Assembly: GCF_020447265.1 (NCBI RefSeq)
Contig: NZ_JAJADR010000001.1
Coordinates: forward strand, 1,116,001 to 1,180,000
Direction: 5' to 3'
Length of the DNA: 64,000 bases
DNA from: Hymenobacter lucidus
Lineage (GTDB): Bacteria; Bacteroidota; Bacteroidia; Cytophagales; Hymenobacteraceae
The number at the start of each line of letters is the position of its first letter. Position 1 is the first letter of the stretch. Positions 17,372-26,752 of the stretch are shown piece by piece. The translations under genes and the position numbers were made by a program. The notes beneath the pieces are model-generated. The model made no database searches. It had not been told where the DNA came from and saw only the letters and a list, made by a program, of their open reading frames with translations.

Positions 17372-18109
17372 CTAGAGGCTGCGCAGCTTGCGGAAAAAGT
17401 CGTCCTGGTAGGATTTGCCCACCGGAATTTCATACTCGCCCAGCAGCAGCTGGTTATCTTCCACGGCCTCAATACGCTTGGTATTGACGATAAACGACCG
17501 GTGGACGCGCACGAAATGGGTGAACGGCAGTCGGTCTTCCAGCGCTTTGAGCGTAATGTAGACGATGTGCTTCTGCTTCGGCGTCACGAAAATCGAGTAC
17601 GTCGACATAGCTTCGATGTAGAGCACATCGTTGAAATCGAGCTTAATAAGCTTGTTATTCACCTTCACAAACAAATCGGAGCCTTCTGCACCAGCTGGCG
17701 TTTCAAGGGCAGGGTGTGAGGTGGGCAGAGTGGCGCGCTGGGCCAGCACCCGAGCCACGGCCTTGCTGAAGCGGCCATAGTCGACGGGCTTCACAAGGTA
17801 GTCGGCCACAGCTAGCTCGAAAGCGGCCACGGCAAAATCGGCGTGGGTAGTTACCAGCACTACTTCGGGCTGGGGCTGGGGCAGGGCCCGCACCAAGTCC
17901 AGGCCGCTGAGGTGGGGCATTTCAATGTCCAGAAACAGCAAATCGATGGGCGTACCGCTGCGCAGCATATTCAGGGCCTGCACCGCATCGGGCAGGGAAG
18001 CTACCAGCTCCAGCGAATCGGTCATCTCCACAAAATGCTCAAGGGTGAGCCGGTTGATTTCGTTGTCGTCGATAATGAGGCAGCGCAGGCGGGCAGGAGA
18101 CAAAGGCAT
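17372..18109 (-). CDS. LytTR-family response regulator
   Basis: A 245-residue two-domain regulator. The receiver (about 1-120) has acidic IDDNEIN and the phospho-acceptor Asp in LLFLDIEMPHLSG. The LytTR DNA-binding domain (about 145-243) contains DVLYIEAMSTYSIF and FVRVHRSFIVNTKRIEAVE. The start MPLSPARLRCLIIDD at 18109 is preferred over an in-frame ATG at 18127, since receiver domains start close to the IIDD strand. It lies tail-to-tail with the hybrid kinase with only 11 bp between stops, and no dedicated kinase adjoins it. Confidence 0.92.
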   Translation of the reverse strand: MPLSPARLRCLIIDDNEINRLTLEHFVEMTDSLELVASLPDAVQALNMLRSGTPIDLLFLDIEMPHLSGLDLVRALPQPQPEVVLVTTHADFAVAAFELAVADYLVKPVDYGRFSKAVARVLAQRATLPTSHPALETPAGAEGSDLFVKVNNKLIKLDFNDVLYIEAMSTYSIFVTPKQKHIVYITLKALEDRLPFTHFVRVHRSFIVNTKRIEAVEDNQLLLGEYEIPVGKSYQDDFFRKLRSL

Positions 18110-18311
18110 AGAAACGGGCAAGAGCAAATAAGAAAAAGCAGCGGCAGTAGGGCAGAAGGCAGGCGGCGCCCGGCGTTGGCATCGGTAAGAATAACACTCA
18201 GAGAGTAAAAAGGGCTGCTGAGCCAGAATGCCAACGGAGAGAAACTCTACAATTTACGTTTGTGCCGTTCAGTTTCACAAGCACTTCTCGCCAACCTAAT
18301 TCTGCTGCCCG

Positions 18312-18737
18312 ATGAAAAACGTACTGCACCTGCTGACCGGATTCACCCTCGCTGCAATTTTCAGCTGCGCCACCCCCGTGGCTACTGCCGCCCAAGGCGT
18401 TTCTTCGGGCAGCCAGCCATTGGCCCCCGCCAGCCCGGAGTGCCAGGCCCGCTCCCTGAAACTGACTTGCTACTACACCGATGCCCTGCGCCTGAGTAGC
18501 AGCCAGGCCGCTGCCGTGCGGCTGGCCACCCAGCAGGAGTTGCAGCAGCTTGAGCAACTGGAGGCAGCTATTGTTGACGAATCGGCCAAAACGTTGCCCT
18601 TCACAGCCACGCAGGTGCTGGCGCAGTACGATGCCCATATGCTGAGCATCCTCACGCCGGGCCAGTACAATGCCTTCCATCTGCTGCAGGAGCGGCAGGC
18701 CAGCCTGACGCTGATCAACCACGTAGCGCGGAAATAG
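18312..18737 (+). CDS. Small exported protein, possibly Spy/CpxP-like
   Basis: A 141-residue protein with a signal peptide (MKNVLHLLTGFTLAAIFSCATPVATA). The mature part contains LRLSSSQAAAVRLATQQELQQLEQLE and later ILTPGQYNAFHLLQER, a helical pattern (L-s-x-x-Q ... L-T-P-x-Q-y-x-x-F) seen in Spy/CpxP-like and related Bacteroidota periplasmic proteins. A single Cys near the signal cleavage site (FSCATP) could make it a lipoprotein, though the lipobox is imperfect. A periplasmic stress role is only an inference. Confidence 0.72.
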   Translation: MKNVLHLLTGFTLAAIFSCATPVATAAQGVSSGSQPLAPASPECQARSLKLTCYYTDALRLSSSQAAAVRLATQQELQQLEQLEAAIVDESAKTLPFTATQVLAQYDAHMLSILTPGQYNAFHLLQERQASLTLINHVARK

Positions 18738-18873
18738 CGGCGGTTAGTAGCTGCTCATGCCAGGGGCAGCAGGAGCGGCTTGCCGGCTGATTAGCAGGGG
18801 CTAAGAATAGAGAAAATAGTTTTTATTATTATTTTTCACTAATCTTAAGGGCCGCTTTTATCAACCCGCGCTC

Positions 18874-19368
18874 ATGAAATACCTGGCTGTATTCTCGCTC
18901 CTGCTGGCCTCGTTCAGCTCCACTGCAGCACAGAAGGGCCAGGCCGGGCGCGTGCTGGAACAACGCCAGGCCGCCCTGGGCACCGATGTTCGCAAATTCC
19001 GTCACTTGGTGCCCGAGCGGGTAGAAGCCAGCACCCAGACGGTGTACTACACCAGTAAGCGCGAAAACCTGCGGGTAGGCTCCTACACCGTCACCGGCAT
19101 AAGCTACGGTTTCTACAAAGACAAGCTTTGCTCGATTGAGTTGCGTGTAATGGGCGACAACAACTGCAAAGGCATTCATAGCCTGCTGCTCTCGCAGTAT
19201 GGCCCCAGCCAGCGGGTAGCTGCCAAAAGCGAAAACTGGACTGACCCCCAGGTGACGCTGCGCTACACCGAAGTGCCCCAGGGCTTCGCTACCATCGTGC
19301 TGGCCAGCAAAACTCTAATGGAGCAGCGCCTGGCCGAAAGCAAGCTGCCGGCCTACCACAGCGCGTAA
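18874..19368 (+). CDS. Exported protein of unknown function
   Basis: A 164-residue protein with an N-terminal signal peptide (MKYLAVFSLLLASFSSTAAQ). The mature domain has alternating short strands such as VYYTSKRENLRVGSYTV and YGFYKDKLCSIELRVMGD, suggesting a small beta-rich fold; two cysteines are present. I do not recognise a family. It is preceded by an AT-rich stretch (about 18800-18850) likely to hold its promoter and is followed by a composite repeat with a terminator, so it is probably monocistronic. Confidence 0.72.
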   Translation: MKYLAVFSLLLASFSSTAAQKGQAGRVLEQRQAALGTDVRKFRHLVPERVEASTQTVYYTSKRENLRVGSYTVTGISYGFYKDKLCSIELRVMGDNNCKGIHSLLLSQYGPSQRVAAKSENWTDPQVTLRYTEVPQGFATIVLASKTLMEQRLAESKLPAYHSA

Positions 19369-19378
19369 CCATTTTTTT

Positions 19379-19538
19379 CTGTCATCTTGAGCCCTTGCGA
19401 AGGACCTGCCTCGCCTACCTCACTACAGTTTTGCCAATGTAAAAAGCCCCTTACTACTTGCGTGGTAAAGGGCTTTTTGCGTTGAAAGGCGCTTGACGCT
19501 GCGGCAAGAAAGGACCTTCGCTTGGCTTAGGATGACAG
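19379..19538. repeat. Composite inverted repeat enclosing a terminator hairpin (copy 1)
   Basis: Outer arms 19379-19407 (starting CTGTCATCTTGAGC) and 19511-19538 (ending GGCTTAGGATGACAG) are imperfect reverse complements that both carry an AGGACCT/AGGTCCT inner edge. Centred between them is a hairpin (19441-19478) of the form AAAAAGCCCC...GGGCTTTTT. A second element of the same architecture occurs at 29153-29324. Confidence 0.75.
19441..19478. terminator. Bidirectional intrinsic terminator
   Basis: The stem AAAAAGCCCCTTACTA / TGGTAAAGGGCTTTTT has two mismatches and a short loop, with T-tracts on both strands. It lies between two convergent genes, the exported-protein gene (ends 19368) and the helical-repeat gene (ends 19554). 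Confidence 0.85.
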
Positions 19539-19553
19539 GCGAAGCGGGAATTG

Positions 19554-21098
19554 CTACTTCAGGCGGCGAAACTTGCGTTGCATGATTTCCTGCACCGGCA
19601 CGTTCTCAATCTTACTTTCGAGCCAGGAAATAATGTCGAGGTAGAGGAAGGGGCGACGCTCGAATGGGTCGGCGGCAATGCTGATGAGCTGTTCCTTAAG
19701 ATGGCTGAAGGCGGTTTTCAGTTCATCGGGGGCAATGTCGCCTACGCTGCGCAGAAACTGGAAGATGGCTACCTGCATTTGCTGTTGGTCGTTCATTTTT
19801 CCCAAAAAGCGGTACACCGACTTAATCTGATACTCCAGAGCCTCGTCGCGGCCGGCCTCGTAGTGCGCTATCAGGTTCAGGATGCGGGCAAAGCACTGAA
19901 TATCCTCGCGCAGGCTCACATCGCGGAACTGGATTATTTTGGTGAGGTACTCAATAGCCTTGTCGTTGTTGCCGCTGCCAAAGTAGAGGCTGGCAATCTT
20001 GTAGTAGAATACTAGCCGCCGGTGCGAGTCGAGCTGCACCTGGAAACGGTCGAGGTTGTCGAGCAGGTCGGGAATGAGCTGCAGGCCCTGCGTGAAGCTG
20101 CCCCGCAGGAAGTGGGCATTGATGCGGTTGGTGTAGATGTACAAGAACAGCAGCATCTCCGTGTTCGGGTTGGTGCGCCGCTCCGGGTCGGCGGCGAAGG
20201 CCTCCAGAGTTTTCAGGACTTCGATGAACTTGCTGTAGTAGAGCAGGTTGTAGAGTGAAATCAGCAGGTTGTGCAGGCCCTTGAGGTAGAGCATGGCTTG
20301 CTGCTCCTTCATGCCGGGGTTCTGCTCAAACAAATCGACCCACTTCTGGGCGTAGCGGAAGCAGGCCGGGAAATTCTGGGTGATGGTGTGGTACCAGACG
20401 TGGGCCTGGTAATAGTAGAGCTGCTCGTAGAAACCGGCTTTCTGCATATCTACCAGCGGCAGCGCCTCCTGGAAAAATCCCGTGATGCTGTCATAGTCCT
20501 GCTGGTTGCGCACGTGCCCGATCTTGAGGTAGAGCCCATACATGCGCAGCGCCAGATTCGACAGCTCGTGCGTTTGGGCCACGTGGGCAGCCGTGTCGGA
20601 GGCCTCCATCGATAGCACCTCGGCCCGGCCGCCCAGGCTGCGGGTGATGTACTGGGCCTCGATGAGCTTCTCAAAATCGAGGGCCAGTAGCGCAATGTGG
20701 GGCATTTCGGCCTGCTGCGCCGTGGATTTTACCTTTTCCAGCATTTTAAGACTCTGCTGGTAAAGGCCGCGGTTGTAAAGTACCCGGGCATAATCGAGCT
20801 GCTCGTGGAGCTGAATGTCGAGGTTCTGGCCCGAGTGGTACATGCGCAGGCTCGCCAGGAGCTGCTTGTAGAGGTTGGCCTTGAGGTTGGCGACTTGTAC
20901 TTTTTTAATGGCTGGCACCTGGGCCAGCACCCGCTCCTCATCGTAGGTGCTTTGATCGTCGAGGGCGTCGAAAAGCTGCAGAAACTTAAGGCCCTCGTTG
21001 GAACCCTGCCGGTTGGTAAACAGCCGGAAGTGCCGCTTTTCGGAGCGCGTCAGAGACTTTATTAGCTGAAAAACCGGGTCAAGACTTTCGTTGGGCAT
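19554..21098 (-). CDS. Helical-repeat (TPR-like) protein, unknown function
   Basis: A 514-residue soluble protein with almost continuous amphipathic helices, e.g. LDYARVLYNRGLYQQSLKML and DKAIEYLTKIIQF, consistent with TPR-like repeats. It begins MPNESLDPVFQLIKSLTRSEKRHFRLF, an N-terminal signature I associate with a Bacteroidota family of uncharacterised proteins. There is no signal peptide or membrane segment. It is probably a cytoplasmic scaffold. It is monocistronic, with a bidirectional terminator downstream and an AT-rich upstream region (about 21105-21180). Confidence 0.8.
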   Translation of the reverse strand: MPNESLDPVFQLIKSLTRSEKRHFRLFTNRQGSNEGLKFLQLFDALDDQSTYDEERVLAQVPAIKKVQVANLKANLYKQLLASLRMYHSGQNLDIQLHEQLDYARVLYNRGLYQQSLKMLEKVKSTAQQAEMPHIALLALDFEKLIEAQYITRSLGGRAEVLSMEASDTAAHVAQTHELSNLALRMYGLYLKIGHVRNQQDYDSITGFFQEALPLVDMQKAGFYEQLYYYQAHVWYHTITQNFPACFRYAQKWVDLFEQNPGMKEQQAMLYLKGLHNLLISLYNLLYYSKFIEVLKTLEAFAADPERRTNPNTEMLLFLYIYTNRINAHFLRGSFTQGLQLIPDLLDNLDRFQVQLDSHRRLVFYYKIASLYFGSGNNDKAIEYLTKIIQFRDVSLREDIQCFARILNLIAHYEAGRDEALEYQIKSVYRFLGKMNDQQQMQVAIFQFLRSVGDIAPDELKTAFSHLKEQLISIAADPFERRPFLYLDIISWLESKIENVPVQEIMQRKFRRLK

Positions 21099-21446
21099 TG
21101 TATTCTGTTGTTTGTCAATAAATTGAATTTCAGTAATTTATAGATAAATAAGTCGTATTTGGAAATAGTTATACCTCTGAATATTGGTTTTCGCAGGGCG
21201 CTGCGGCGCTACTACTTGCGTGCAGCTTCGGGCAACAACCAGCCGCTGCCGGGCAAGTTACAACCGCTTCCGACTTTGGCCGATTGCCGCCAAAAAGTTC
21301 GGACCGTCGGGAGTTAGCTAAACAGGAAGCAGCGCCTGGTTATTGCTCACCAACCGGAATAGCTGACCGCCAATTTAAATGAAACCAAGTGGATTGTTGG
21401 GCCTCGCTTCGCTGCACGCATCAACCCCGCCAAGCTTCTAGTTGCC
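21099..21446. other. Non-coding region between the TPR-like gene and the ilv leader
   Basis: This stretch separates a minus-strand gene from the plus-strand ilv leader and must contain both promoters. The first ~80 bp is AT-rich and suits the minus-strand promoter. I found no exact TANNTTTG element for the ilv transcript. No protein-coding sequence is convincing here. Confidence 0.5.
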
Positions 21447-21503
21447 ATGCAATCTACCGTTCTAGTCGTCATTCAGGTCATTATTCCGCTGCCGCCGGGC
21501 TGA
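21447..21503 (+). CDS. ilvL: Branched-chain amino acid leader peptide
   Basis: An 18-codon ORF encodes MQSTVLVVIQVIIPLPPG. Four Val, three Ile and two Leu make up nine of the 17 residues after Met, and the VLVVIQVII run resembles the regulatory run of enterobacterial ilv leader peptides in kind. It ends (TGA 21501-21503) 27 bp before a terminator hairpin and 109 bp before ilvE. Ribosome stalling at Val/Ile/Leu codons when the cognate charged tRNAs are scarce is expected to favour an antiterminator. The symbol ilvL is given by analogy. A different-frame 64-codon ORF overlaps this region but has no such bias. Confidence 0.75.
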   Translation: MQSTVLVVIQVIIPLPPG

Positions 21504-21530
21504 AGGAACTGCTTCTGTTTTGCCAAGAAC

Positions 21531-21567
21531 AAGCCTTTCTAAGCCCCGCGCTCAGGAAGGCTTTTTT
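21531..21567 (+). terminator. Attenuator terminator upstream of ilvE
   Basis: The stem AAGCCTTTCT (21531-21540) / AGGAAGGCTT (21554-21563) has one mismatch, a 13-nt loop and is followed directly by a T run (six Ts across 21562-21567). It lies between the leader peptide and the ilvE start, so it would stop transcription before the operon unless the stem is disrupted. The upstream GGCTGAAGGAACTGCTTCTG segment could offer competing pairing. Confidence 0.8.
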
Positions 21568-21612
21568 ACTGCCCAACCGCTGAAACCGCTTCCACTTAAC
21601 GCCACCGTTCCT

Positions 21613-22506
21613 ATGTATTTCAACAGTAACACCGTCGCTTTCCTGGATGGTGAATTCGTTCAGGCCAGTGAGGCCACCTGTGGGGTGTATGCCCAGTCGC
21701 TGCACTATGGGTATGCCGTTTTTGAGGGTATCCGAGCCTATAATACGCCCCAGGGCTCCCAGATTTTTAAGGCCCGGGAGCACTATGAGCGGCTGCACTA
21801 CTCCTGTAAAGCCGTGGGTTTGCCACTGGAATACTCGGTGGAAGAGCTGACTCAGATCAGTTACCAGTTGCTGGAAAAAAACGGCCTGACCGACGCCTAC
21901 ATCCGGCCCTTGGTGTACGCGGCCACACCCAACATGAGCCTGAAGCACGCCACGAGTGGCAACCTGCTGATGGCCGTGTGGGAGTGGGGCAAATACCTCG
22001 GCGACCAAAGCCTGCGCCTGACCATCTCGCCCTACGAGCGGCCCAACCCCAAGGCCGTGCCCATTGAGGCCAAAGTGGCCGGGCACTACGTCAACTCCAT
22101 CATTGCCAGTTCCGAAGCCAAGGGCCGCGGCTACGACGAAGCCCTGCTGCTGGACATGAACGGCTTTGTGGCGGAAGGACCGGGTGCCAACTTCTTCTTC
22201 GAAAAGGACGGCGAATTGTACACAGCCCCGGCCGGCAGCATTCTGCGCGGCATCACCCGCAACACCATCATCGACCTAGCCCGGGAAGCTGGCATTACCG
22301 TCTACGAAAAGTTCTTCACGCCCACCGAGCTACAGGGCGCCGTTGGCGCCTTTATGACGGGCACCGCCGCCGAGGTTATCGGCGTGTTGTCGGTAGATGA
22401 ACTGGTGTTCGAAAAGCCTTTCGCCGAAACTCTGGGTGCCCAGCTGGCCAAGCGCTACCACGATTTGGTAACCGGCGTACTGACGCCCGCACTGTCGTCC
22501 AAATAA
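21613..22506 (+). CDS. ilvE: Branched-chain amino acid aminotransferase
   Basis: A 297-residue fold-type IV PLP aminotransferase performing the last step to Val, Ile and Leu. The PLP lysine is K154 in [12 protein letters not shown]. Also visible are [14 protein letters not shown] near the N-terminus and [17 protein letters not shown] with [10 protein letters not shown] in the C-terminal domain. The start [15 protein letters not shown] was chosen because the longer open frame back to 21520 runs through the terminator hairpin. It is the first structural gene of ilvE-D-B-N-C-A, with a 31-bp gap to ilvD, and is likely under leader-peptide attenuation. Confidence 0.94.
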   Translation: MYFNSNTVAFLDGEFVQASEATCGVYAQSLHYGYAVFEGIRAYNTPQGSQIFKAREHYERLHYSCKAVGLPLEYSVEELTQISYQLLEKNGLTDAYIRPLVYAATPNMSLKHATSGNLLMAVWEWGKYLGDQSLRLTISPYERPNPKAVPIEAKVAGHYVNSIIASSEAKGRGYDEALLLDMNGFVAEGPGANFFFEKDGELYTAPAGSILRGITRNTIIDLAREAGITVYEKFFTPTELQGAVGAFMTGTAAEVIGVLSVDELVFEKPFAETLGAQLAKRYHDLVTGVLTPALSSK

Positions 22507-22537
22507 CTTTTCCGAACTCCGAGTAGAACCGCTTTTC

Positions 22538-24205
22538 ATGGCTCTGAATACCTACAGCCGCATTTATACCCAGGACGACAGCCTGCCCGCGTCCCAGGCC
22601 ATGCTCATCGGCTCCGGCCTCTCGGAAGCCGATTTGCGCAAGCCGTTCGTGGGAATCTGCTCTACCGGCTTCGATGGCAACACCTGCAACATGCACCTCA
22701 ACGGATTGGCCGACCAGGTGAAGGAAGGTGTGCAGGCCCACGGGCTGGTGGGGCTGCGGTTCAACACGATTGGCGTGTCCGACGGTATTACCAACGGTAC
22801 GCCGGGCATGCGCTACTCCTTGGTGTCGCGCGAAATCATTGCCGATTCCATCGAAACCATCACCGGGGCGCACAACTACGACGCGCTGGCCTGCGTGGTA
22901 GGCTGCGACAAAAACATGCCCGGCTCGTTGATGGCTATGGCCCGCCTGAACCGCCCTGCGCTAATGGTGTACGGCGGCACGATTAAAGGCGGCTCGTTTA
23001 AAGGGCAGCAGCTTAATATCGTGTCGTGCTTTGAAGCCTATGGCAAAAAGCTACAGAATACCATTTCTGACGAGGACTACCGCGGTATTATCAACCATGC
23101 CTGCCCGGGCCCGGGCGCCTGCGGTGGGATGTACACGGCCAATACTATGGCCTCGGCGGCGGAGGTGCTGGGTATGTCGGTGCCGTTTTCATCGTCGGCT
23201 CCGGCCGTAAGTGCCGAGAAACGGGCCGAGTGCCTGCGTACTGGCGAATATTTGCTGCGGCTGCTGGAAATGGACCTCAAGCCCCGCGACATCATGGTGC
23301 GCGAGGCTTTCGAAAACGCCATGGTACTCATCACGGCGCTGGGCGGCTCCACCAATGCCGTCATTCACCTGATGGCCATTGCCGACGCAGCCGGCGTCAA
23401 GCTCACGCTCCAGGATTTTCAGAACGTGAGCAACCGGGTGCCCATGCTGGCCGACCTCAAACCCAGCGGCAAGTATCTGATGGAGGATTTGTCGGCCCTG
23501 GGCGGGGTGCCGGCCGTGATGAAAACGTTGCTCAACGAAGGCCTGCTAACCGGTGACTTGCCGACTGTGACGGGCCGGACGCTGGCCGAAAACCTGGCCG
23601 ATATTCCGGCCCTGGGCGAAGAGCAGGACTTGCTGCGGCCGTTTTCCAACCCGATTAAAGTCGACGGCCACATCCAAATTCTCTACGGCAACCTGGCCCC
23701 GGAAGGCGCAGTGGCCAAAATCACCGGCAAGGAAGGCACCCGGTTTGAAGGTCCGGCCAGCGTGTTCGATTCCGAGGAAGAACTGAACGAAGGCCTAAGC
23801 AAAGTAGCGCCGGGGCAAGTGGTCATCATCCGCTACGTGGGGCCCAAGGGCGGGCCCGGCATGCCCGAAATGCTCAAGCCAACCTCGGCCATCATCGGGG
23901 CCGGGCTCGGCGACAAAGTGGCCCTGGTAACCGACGGACGCTTTTCGGGCGGTACCCACGGCTTCGTTATCGGCCACGTGAGCCCCGAAGCCTACGACGG
24001 CGGCCCCATTGCCCTGGTTCGCAACGGCGACCAGGTAGTGCTCGACGCGGCCAACAACACGATGAGCGTGCTGGTGGACGAGGCCGAAATGGCTGCCCGC
24101 CGCGCCCAATGGACGCCGCCGGCCGTGAATGCGCCGCGCGGAGTGCTGCGCAAGTACATCCGCACCGTGGGCTCGGCCAGCGAAGGGTGCATCACCGATT
24201 CTTGA
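22538..24205 (+). CDS. ilvD: Dihydroxy-acid dehydratase
   Basis: A 555-residue Fe-S dehydratase converting dihydroxyacids to 2-oxoacids in Val and Ile synthesis. Cluster cysteines lie in [22 protein letters not shown] and [17 protein letters not shown]; the C-terminal [20 protein letters not shown] is the family's substrate/Mg region. Length is normal. The ilvB start follows by 20 bp. Confidence 0.97.
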   Translation: MALNTYSRIYTQDDSLPASQAMLIGSGLSEADLRKPFVGICSTGFDGNTCNMHLNGLADQVKEGVQAHGLVGLRFNTIGVSDGITNGTPGMRYSLVSREIIADSIETITGAHNYDALACVVGCDKNMPGSLMAMARLNRPALMVYGGTIKGGSFKGQQLNIVSCFEAYGKKLQNTISDEDYRGIINHACPGPGACGGMYTANTMASAAEVLGMSVPFSSSAPAVSAEKRAECLRTGEYLLRLLEMDLKPRDIMVREAFENAMVLITALGGSTNAVIHLMAIADAAGVKLTLQDFQNVSNRVPMLADLKPSGKYLMEDLSALGGVPAVMKTLLNEGLLTGDLPTVTGRTLAENLADIPALGEEQDLLRPFSNPIKVDGHIQILYGNLAPEGAVAKITGKEGTRFEGPASVFDSEEELNEGLSKVAPGQVVIIRYVGPKGGPGMPEMLKPTSAIIGAGLGDKVALVTDGRFSGGTHGFVIGHVSPEAYDGGPIALVRNGDQVVLDAANNTMSVLVDEAEMAARRAQWTPPAVNAPRGVLRKYIRTVGSASEGCITDS

Positions 24206-24225
24206 GCAAGTAAAACGCACGAGCT

Positions 24226-25962
24226 ATGTTGATTCAGGAAAAGCCAATTCAGCTGTTGCCAGAAACGGCCCGCCAGACGATGTCGGGGGCGGAAATGACT
24301 TTGCGCGCTTTGGTGGCCGAAGGCGTGGATACGATTTTTGGCTATCCGGGCGGGGCCATCATTCCGATTTACGACGCGCTGTACGACTTTAAGCAGGAGC
24401 TCAACCACGTGCTGGTGCGCCACGAGCAGGGCGGTATTCACGCGGCCCAGGGCTATGCGCGGGCGTCGGGCAAAGTGGGGGTCGTGTTTGCCACCAGCGG
24501 GCCGGGCGCTACCAACCTCGTAACCGGCCTAGCCGACGCGCTGATTGATAGTACGCCACTGGTGTGCATCACGGGGCAGGTTTTCGCGCATCTGTTGGGC
24601 ACCGATGCTTTCCAGGAAACCGACATCATCAACATTACCACGCCGGTTACCAAGTGGAATTTCCAGGTGACGGAGGCCAGCCAGCTACCCGAGGCGCTGG
24701 CTAAGGCCTTCCACATTGCCCGCAGCGGCCGGCCCGGCCCGGTACTGATTGACATCACCAAAAACGCCCAGCTCCAGCAGTTCGACTTTCCCGAGTACCA
24801 GATATGTCACCACATCCGCAGCTACCGGCCCGCGCCCATCGTGCGGCCCGAGTACATCCGGCAGGCCGCCGAGCTGATTAACCAAGCCAAGCGCCCCTTC
24901 GTGCTCTGGGGCCAGGGCGTCACGCTGGGTCGGGCCGAAGCTGAATTCCGCGCCTTTATCGAGAAAAGCGGCATTCCGGCGGCCTGGACGATTCTGGGCG
25001 CCGGCGCGCTGCCCACCAGCCACCCGCTGAACGTGGGCATGCTGGGCATGCACGGTAACTACGGCCCGAATGTGTTGACCAATGAGTGCGACGTGCTCAT
25101 TGCCATCGGCATGCGCTTCGACGACCGGGTAACCGGCCGGCTCGACAAGTACGCTCGGCAGGCCCAGGTTATTCACCTCGACATTGACCCCACCGAAATC
25201 GACAAGAACGTGGCCGCCACCGTGCCGGTGTGGGGCGACTGTAAGGAAACCCTGCCGTTGCTCACGGCGCTTGTCGAAGCCAGAACGCACCCCGAGTGGC
25301 GGCAGCGGTTCGAGCAGTTTCAGGCCGAGGAAGTGGCCGCCGTCATTCAGGACGAGCTATTTCCGACTTCCGACGAGCTGACCATGGGCGAAGTCATCCA
25401 GCAGCTCAATGAGCTAACCCAGGGCGAGGCTATTGTGGTAACCGACGTAGGTCAGCACCAGATGGTAGCCTGCCGCTACGCCCGCTTCAACCATGCCCGC
25501 AGCAACATCACCAGCGGCGGCCTGGGCACTATGGGCTTTGCGCTGCCGGCGGCCATCGGCGCCAAGTTCGGCCGGCCCGACCGGCCCGTGGTGGCCATTA
25601 TCGGCGACGGGGGCATCCAGATGACGATTCAGGAGCTGGGCACGATCATGCAGACGGGTGTCGACGTGAAAATTATCATTCTCAACAACCAGTTTCTGGG
25701 TATGGTGCGCCAGTGGCAGGAACTGTTCCATGAGCGGCGCTACTCCTTTGTCGACATTGCCAGCCCCGATTTTGTGACCGTGGCCAGCGGCTACAGCATT
25801 GCCGGCAAGCGGGTTTCGGAGCGCCAAGAGCTACAGAGCAGCCTGCGGGAAATGCTGGCGCATCCCGGCTCCTTTTTGCTGGAAGTCATGGTGACGAAGG
25901 AAAACAACATCTTCCCCATGGTGCCCCAGGGCTGCAGCGTGAGCGAAATCCGGCTGCGCTAA
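24226..25962 (+). CDS. ilvB: Acetolactate synthase large subunit
   Basis: A 578-residue thiamine-diphosphate enzyme making acetolactate or acetohydroxybutyrate. The catalytic Glu is in RHEQGGIHAAQGYARASG, the FAD/middle domain has TLGAGALPTSHPLNVGMLGMHG-like sequence, and the ThDP motif is GDGGIQMTIQELGTI...ILNNQFLGM. The start is MLIQEKPIQLLPE, 20 bp after ilvD. The 107-bp gap to ilvN contains an inverted repeat. Confidence 0.97.
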   Translation: MLIQEKPIQLLPETARQTMSGAEMTLRALVAEGVDTIFGYPGGAIIPIYDALYDFKQELNHVLVRHEQGGIHAAQGYARASGKVGVVFATSGPGATNLVTGLADALIDSTPLVCITGQVFAHLLGTDAFQETDIINITTPVTKWNFQVTEASQLPEALAKAFHIARSGRPGPVLIDITKNAQLQQFDFPEYQICHHIRSYRPAPIVRPEYIRQAAELINQAKRPFVLWGQGVTLGRAEAEFRAFIEKSGIPAAWTILGAGALPTSHPLNVGMLGMHGNYGPNVLTNECDVLIAIGMRFDDRVTGRLDKYARQAQVIHLDIDPTEIDKNVAATVPVWGDCKETLPLLTALVEARTHPEWRQRFEQFQAEEVAAVIQDELFPTSDELTMGEVIQQLNELTQGEAIVVTDVGQHQMVACRYARFNHARSNITSGGLGTMGFALPAAIGAKFGRPDRPVVAIIGDGGIQMTIQELGTIMQTGVDVKIIILNNQFLGMVRQWQELFHERRYSFVDIASPDFVTVASGYSIAGKRVSERQELQSSLREMLAHPGSFLLEVMVTKENNIFPMVPQGCSVSEIRLR

Positions 25963-25965
25963 CGG

Positions 25966-26057
25966 TGAAGTTGTGAAAGGTGAAGTTGCGAAAACACCAT
26001 AAGTATTTCCTCTGCTCGCCATTCATCCTTCGATGATTTCACAAGTTCACCTTTCAC
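25966..26057. repeat. Inverted and tandem repeats in the ilvB-ilvN gap
   Basis: Directly after ilvB, two 15-bp tandem units (GGTGAAGTTGTGAAA, then GGTGAAGTTGCGAAA) occur. A segment of them (25973-25988, GTGAAAGGTGAAGTTG) is the reverse complement, with one mismatch, of 26042-26057 just before ilvN. The mRNA can therefore form a 16-bp stem looping out most of the gap. It may tune the relative expression of large and small subunits. Confidence 0.75.
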
Positions 26058-26069
26058 AATTTCCCCTTT

Positions 26070-26675
26070 ATGAGTGAGCACCCCATCGACCGGCAGGAAT
26101 ATAATATCACGGCCTACACCGAGAACCAGATTGGCTTGCTCAACCGCATTGCCATCATCTTCTCGCGCCGTAAAATCAACATCGAAAGCCTGAATACGTC
26201 GCCCTCCGAAATCGAGGGAATTCACCGCTTCAACATCGTGATTCACGAAACGGAAGACGTGGTGCGCAAGATTGCCAAGCAGATTGAGAAGCAGGTGGAA
26301 GTGCTTAAGGTCTACTACAATACCAACCAGGAGGTCATCTGGCAGGAAATGGCGCTCTACAAGGTGCCCACCGACGTCATTGCCGAAAAAGCCTCCGTGG
26401 AGCGCCTCCTACGCGAATTTGGGGCCCGCGCCGTAGTCATCCGCAAGGACTACACCGTGTTTGAAACCACCGGCCACCGCGAGGAAACCGACCGGCTTAT
26501 TACCGTTTTGCAGCCCTACGGCCTCATCGAGTTCGTACGCTCGGCCCGCATTGCCATCATCAAGCACAGCGACGGATTCAACCGCAAGCTGCGCGAGTTT
26601 GAGCGCACCGAGCCCGGCTCGGAAGTCGTGGAAAACGAGTTTTTGAACAACCGCGACGGAGTGTTTTCGATGTGA
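26070..26675 (+). CDS. ilvN: Acetolactate synthase small (regulatory) subunit
   Basis: A 201-residue regulatory subunit. An N-terminal ACT domain is recognisable in YNITAYTENQIGLLNRIAIIFSRRKINIESL; the C-terminal half (EIIWQEMALYKV to GLIEFVRSARIAI) is the usual second domain. It binds the catalytic subunit and confers valine feedback inhibition in characterised systems. It is slightly longer than enterobacterial versions, as common in Bacteroidota. The gap to ilvC is 77 bp. Confidence 0.93.
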   Translation: MSEHPIDRQEYNITAYTENQIGLLNRIAIIFSRRKINIESLNTSPSEIEGIHRFNIVIHETEDVVRKIAKQIEKQVEVLKVYYNTNQEVIWQEMALYKVPTDVIAEKASVERLLREFGARAVVIRKDYTVFETTGHREETDRLITVLQPYGLIEFVRSARIAIIKHSDGFNRKLREFERTEPGSEVVENEFLNNRDGVFSM

Positions 26676-26752
26676 GTAAGCTCGGAATGACGGCCTGATA
26701 AACAAGAGTAAAATCAACAATAGTCAACCATAAAAACCCAACCCCCAACAAC

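Noticed and set aside
21389..21583. 64-codon ORF overlapping the ilv leader region in another frame
   Set aside because: Runs through the terminator hairpin and has no enrichment in branched-chain residues before it; the 18-codon frame fits better.
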